Assembly (NCBI GenBank): GCA_045596605.1
Contig: JAZOCR010000081.1
Coordinates: 1 to 8,157, forward strand
Source: SIG622 sp045596605
GTDB taxonomy: Bacteria > Bacillota > Clostridia > Oscillospirales > CAG-382
Direction of reading: 5' to 3'
DNA: 8,157 nt
The position numbers and the translations under genes were made by a program. Positions 5,722-8,157 of the stretch are shown here, in pieces. The notes beneath the pieces are model-generated. The model ran no database searches, was not told the origin of the DNA, and was given only the letters and a program-made list of their open reading frames with translations. Numbering within the stretch: position 1 is the first letter of the stretch; each line of letters starts with the position of its first letter.

Positions 5722-6396
5722 TTAATCAAGTGTTTTCTTGTTTTTTTCCATAAGATCTTCGTAGTCTGATATAAAGTGCTCAACGGCAGACGTAACACAA
5801 GGATTGTTAATAAGCCCATCGATTACTTTCGGAGCAAGAGTTGCTGCTCCTACACCGTATTCACAAAGCTCCTGTACCTGAAGTGAGTTTGAAAAGCTTG
5901 CAGCAAGTACTTTTGTTTTAAAGTTGTTGTTCTCAAAAATATCCTGGATTTTCTTAGTGATCTGTATGCCGTTTTCACCAAGATTATCGATTCTGTTAAC
6001 ATAGGGGGCAGCGTAGTCAGCACCGGCCTTTGCCGCAAGATATGCCTGCATAGGTGTGTAAATAGCAGTAGCAGTAATGTAATATCCTTGAGAAGAAAGA
6101 ATTTTCATTGCTTTTAGGCCCTCAGGAATTGCAGGAATTTTTATAAAGGTTTTGAGTCCGAGAAGCTCAACCATTTTTTTACCCTCAATTACCATTTCCT
6201 CAGCAGTGGTTGATACAACCTGAGCGTGAAGCTCGGCGTCGTCGCCTATGAAAGCTCTTATTTCCTTTAAGGCTTCATAGGGGTTTGCACCGTTTTTTGC
6301 AAGGATAGAAGGATTTGTTGTAACACCGTCAATGGCGTATACGTCGTAGAGCCTTTTTATGTTTTCAATATTTGCGTCGTCAATAAGTAATTTCAT
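5722..6396 (-). CDS. Transaldolase-family protein, fructose-6-phosphate aldolase (FSA/TalC) type
   Basis: This 224-residue protein has the length of the small decameric FSA/TalC branch (about 215-225) rather than the 315-residue TalB type. It is a TIM barrel with MKLLIDDANIENIKRL and DGVTTNPSI at the N-terminus. The Schiff-base lysine is Lys86 in KTFIKIPAIPEGLKAM, then come YYITATAIYTPMQA and a DYAAPYVNRIDNLG segment. The reaction is either a dihydroxyacetone transfer between sugar phosphates or a reversible aldol cleavage of a ketose phosphate; the two cannot be told apart by eye. The ATG at 6396 has an AAAAGGGG ribosome binding site just upstream. The gene starts 17 bases after the SIS isomerase stop, so the two form an operon. 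Together they suggest isomerisation of an aldose phosphate followed by cleavage or carbon transfer. Confidence 0.9.
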   Translation of the reverse strand: MKLLIDDANIENIKRLYDVYAIDGVTTNPSILAKNGANPYEALKEIRAFIGDDAELHAQVVSTTAEEMVIEGKKMVELLGLKTFIKIPAIPEGLKAMKILSSQGYYITATAIYTPMQAYLAAKAGADYAAPYVNRIDNLGENGIQITKKIQDIFENNNFKTKVLAASFSNSLQVQELCEYGVGAATLAPKVIDGLINNPCVTSAVEHFISDYEDLMEKNKKTLD

Positions 6397-6413
6397 TTCG
6401 TTCCCCTTTTAGT

Positions 6414-7019
6414 TTATAGAGATTTGTGGTTTAAGCGTTCGCCAACCGCTCCGCCGGGATGAATAAGAGCGAACTGCTCTGCTTGATAATCTGTTTCTTC
6501 AATAATCGCAGTTTGCAGAGCGTGGAAAAGCATACATAAAGCGGTAGTACTTGTTGTTCCCTGCATATTGTGCTTGTCGGTCTCTCGATTAACGTGCTGC
6601 TTTATTACCACGTCAGCAAGCTTTGCGAGAGGGGACTCCATATTTTCTGTAATGGTTATAATACTTACACCCTTTGCTTTGCAAATGTCAGCAATGGGGA
6701 AGAGCTCCTTAGTGCTTCCTCCACGGGACGCAAAAATCATAACGTCACCCTTCTGAAGATATCCTGTACCACCGTGGACTGCTTCGGCAGGAGAAATAAA
6801 TTTTGCAGGCCTTTCGATACAGCACATAAGATGAGCAAAGTGCTGGCAGGCAATACCTGAATGTCCGCAGCCTGAAGCTCCGATTCTTGTTGCACCACAA
6901 AGAAGCTCTACGGCTTTAGAAAACTGCTCCTCATCCAGATACTCTTTCATTTCCGCAATGCATGCGGCTTCGATATCGTATGCGGATTTAGCAGCGGAAA
7001 GTGCGTTATTGCTTATCAT
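6414..7019 (-). CDS. SIS-domain sugar-phosphate isomerase, KpsF/GutQ-like without CBS domains
   Basis: The 201-residue protein is one SIS domain related to arabinose-5-phosphate isomerases. It has IGASGCGHSGIACQHFAHLM (about 46-65), SPAEAVHGGTGYLQKGDVMI (76-95), a phosphate-loop-like FASRGGSTKEL, NRETDKHNMQGTTSTTA (144-160) and the family signature FALIHPGGAVGERL at the end (183-196). The CBS pair found in KdsD/KpsF is missing. The lysine of the usual G-x-G-K-S-G motif is His53 here, and N-S-G-E is replaced by R-G-G-S, so the substrate or chemistry may differ. The ATG at 7019 is chosen because GAGGTG (7025-7030) lies 5 bases upstream. It is the first gene of the operon with the transaldolase, driven by the promoter at 7052-7080. 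Confidence 0.85.
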   Translation of the reverse strand: MISNNALSAAKSAYDIEAACIAEMKEYLDEEQFSKAVELLCGATRIGASGCGHSGIACQHFAHLMCCIERPAKFISPAEAVHGGTGYLQKGDVMIFASRGGSTKELFPIADICKAKGVSIITITENMESPLAKLADVVIKQHVNRETDKHNMQGTTSTTALCMLFHALQTAIIEETDYQAEQFALIHPGGAVGERLNHKSL

Positions 7020-7051
7020 TTTTACACCTCGTAATATCAAACTTTAATTAT

Positions 7052-7080
7052 ATAATATCATTTTTTATTATTATTTTCAA
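7052..7080 (-). promoter_or_regulatory. Extended -10 promoter of the SIS-transaldolase operon
   Basis: On the minus strand, TTGAAA (7075-7080) and TATTAT (7052-7057) are separated by 17 bp, with TGA directly before the -10 box. Predicted initiation is near 7045, about 26 nt before the ATG at 7019. It is divergent from the TIM-like gene promoter, with 85 bp between the two -35 boxes. Confidence 0.72.
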
Positions 7081-7165
7081 TACGCAATTTTTACAATATT
7101 TGCATCTTTTGTTTTAAGTCATTTTGTTATTAACAGACAAAAGCAACTTTTTTAATAAAATGTTG

Positions 7166-7194
7166 TTGACAATTATGGAAATACCCTGTATAAT
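7166..7194 (+). promoter_or_regulatory. Perfect consensus promoter of the TIM-like/YjbQ operon
   Basis: TTGACA (7166-7171) and TATAAT (7189-7194) are separated by 17 bp, a full match to the sigma-A consensus. Transcription should start near 7201. The start would fall inside an imperfect inverted repeat, ATTC-N8-GAAT (7193-7208), which could be an operator but could also be chance. Confidence 0.9.
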
Positions 7195-7219
7195 TCAATT
7201 GTTGGAATATATATGAAAG

Positions 7220-7225
7220 AAGGGA
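7220..7225 (+). promoter_or_regulatory. Ribosome binding site deciding a TTG start
   Basis: AAGGGA, 5 bases before TTG at 7231, is the only good Shine-Dalgarno placement for the TIM-like gene. The alternative ATG at 7213 would lie only about 12 nt from the predicted transcript start and has just a weak GGA upstream. Confidence 0.65.
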
Positions 7226-7230
7226 ATTCT

Positions 7231-7932
7231 TTGGCTAACAAGAAAAAAATCAACATGCCATTTTTTGAGATAGGACCGAAATCTTACCTTTACGGTGACG
7301 ATATTCTCGAATTGGCGAAGGCTGCAGACAGTGCAGCTGAAAAATACGGTGTGGATATTATTTTCACGACACCTATCGTGGATATCAGAAGGGTAAGAGA
7401 GGTAACAAAGAACATTCACGTTTTTGCTCCTCATATGGATCCGATATATCCCGGCAGAGGTCTTGCGGATATACTTCCCGAATCTTTGGTTGCGGCAGGC
7501 GCAGAAGGCGTTATGCTCAATCACTGTGAAAAGCCCCTTACCTTTGAGGTGCTCACAGAAACTATTAAGCGTGCAGACGAGGTTGGTCTTACAACAATTG
7601 TTTGTGCCGATTCTCTTGCTGATGCAAGCAAGATTGCAACACTCAATCCCGATATTATCGTTGCAGAGCCTTCTGAGCTTATCGGTACAGGTGTAAGCGT
7701 AGGAAAAGAATACGTTGAAGCTGCAACAAAGTCCGTTAAAGACGTAAACAAGGATATTCTTGTTCTTACAGCAGCAGGTATTTCAAACGGAGAAGATGTT
7801 TATAACACAATTATCTCCGGTGCAGATGCAACAGGCTCTTCTTCGGGCGTTGCAAAAGCTGCAGACAGAGCTGCTATGGTTGACGAAATGATTGCCGCAG
7901 TCCGCCGTGCGTGGGACGAGCGTCATAAATAA
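7231..7932 (+). CDS. Archaeal-type triose-phosphate isomerase homologue
   Basis: From the TTG start the product is 233 residues (MANKKKINMPFFEIGPKSYL at the N-terminus), close to the roughly 225-residue archaeal TIMs and shorter than the 250-residue bacterial TpiA. Equivalents of the catalytic residues are visible: Lys17 in GPKSY, His98 in GVMLNHCEKPLT and Glu146 in VAEPSELIGTG. VFAPHMDPIYPGRG and ILPES also follow the archaeal pattern. The phosphate-binding glycine stretch is altered: archaeal C-G-A-G-I-S reads LTAAGIS here. The family interconverts dihydroxyacetone phosphate and glyceraldehyde 3-phosphate; relatives act on other short sugar phosphates, and the divergent neighbours (SIS isomerase, small transaldolase) make a special sugar pathway plausible. 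The YjbQ gene starts 32 bases after the stop, so an operon is likely. An annotation tool may begin it at ATG 7213. Confidence 0.85.
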   Translation: MANKKKINMPFFEIGPKSYLYGDDILELAKAADSAAEKYGVDIIFTTPIVDIRRVREVTKNIHVFAPHMDPIYPGRGLADILPESLVAAGAEGVMLNHCEKPLTFEVLTETIKRADEVGLTTIVCADSLADASKIATLNPDIIVAEPSELIGTGVSVGKEYVEAATKSVKDVNKDILVLTAAGISNGEDVYNTIISGADATGSSSGVAKAADRAAMVDEMIAAVRRAWDERHK

Positions 7933-7964
7933 ATTTTAAAATTAATTTTAGGAGGAATTTCAAA

Positions 7965-8157
7965 ATGGAATTCAAAGTTTATCAGAAAGAGTTAGAGCTT
8001 CAGTCAAGAGGTTGGATACCGACCTTCCACGATGTCTCCAAGGAGATTATGGAAATCGTTGCTGCATCGGGCGTTAAGAACGGTACCGTCTGCATCGCTT
8101 CCCACCACACAACCTGCTCCGTTATGATTCAGGAGTGCTCACACGACCTCGATTCTT
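7965..8157 (+). CDS. YjbQ/UPF0047 family protein, N-terminal part
   Basis: The gene starts at ATG 7965 with GGAGGA (7951-7956) 8 bases upstream and runs off the window after 64 codons. The visible part has MEFKVYQKELELQSRGWIP, then VSKEIMEIVAASGVKNGTVC and the family hallmark IASHHTTCSVMIQE (the H-T-T followed by x-x-x-hydrophobic-x-x-E signature). The whole family is usually about 130-140 residues. Some members show secondary thiamine-phosphate synthase activity, but the normal role is unsettled. It follows the TIM-like gene by 32 A/T-rich bases with no terminator, so the two are probably co-transcribed. Confidence 0.88.
   Translation, partial: MEFKVYQKELELQSRGWIPTFHDVSKEIMEIVAASGVKNGTVCIASHHTTCSVMIQECSHDLDS

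Noticed and set aside
5722..7019. Sulfoquinovose transaldolase pathway
   Set aside because: An isomerase plus a small transaldolase would fit in outline, but no sulfoquinovosidase, sulfolactaldehyde enzyme or sulfonate exporter is in the window, so the substrate cannot be assigned.
7937..7950. TAAAATTAATTTTA perfect palindrome between the TIM-like and YjbQ genes
   Set aside because: It is entirely A/T, has no stable stem or U-tract and lies just before a ribosome binding site, so it is probably chance rather than a terminator.

Overview
The window looks like a chromosomal segment of a low-to-moderate GC Firmicute, most likely a gut-type member of the Clostridia. The basis is the A/T-rich intergenic DNA, AGGAGG-type ribosome binding sites, near-consensus sigma-A promoters with 17-bp spacers, a one-piece tmRNA, an ECF sigma factor paired with a single-pass membrane protein, and S-layer-homology (SLH) domains. 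The species cannot be read from the sequence.

Layout. (1) 1-290: 3' end of a nitrilase-superfamily amidohydrolase on +. (2) 304-794: tandem promoters, the tmRNA gene ssrA (encoded tag ANNKLAVAA) and its terminator. (3) 795-1086: no gene, but a MITE-like palindromic element built from GATTTCAT units and small hairpins, then a possible ECF-type promoter. (4) 1087-3017: a two-gene operon of an ECF sigma factor and a membrane-anchored partner (probable anti-sigma), closed by a terminator. (5) 3075-3738: a minus-strand cytoplasmic CBM9-like protein with a consensus promoter. (6) 3808-5717: an exported three-SLH-domain protein whose frame stops at CTT TGA. A +1 shift there leads directly into an SGNH-hydrolase-like domain that has no start of its own. 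(7) 5722-7080: a minus-strand operon of a KpsF/GutQ-like SIS-domain sugar-phosphate isomerase and an FSA-type transaldolase. (8) 7166-8157: a divergent + strand operon of an archaeal-type triose-phosphate-isomerase homologue (TTG start) and the 5' part of a YjbQ/UPF0047 gene that runs off the window.

How the genes fit together. The four genes at the right end (SIS isomerase, small transaldolase, TIM-like isomerase, YjbQ) face away from a shared intergenic region. They look like a sugar-phosphate interconversion locus, but the substrate cannot be deduced here. The sigma/membrane-protein pair is a self-contained envelope-sensing module. The SLH-SGNH gene probably encodes, or once encoded, a cell-wall-bound hydrolase. 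The most notable items are the +1 frameshift configuration at CTT TGA, the GATTTCAT palindromic element, and the divergent sugar-phosphate locus with altered active-site residues.
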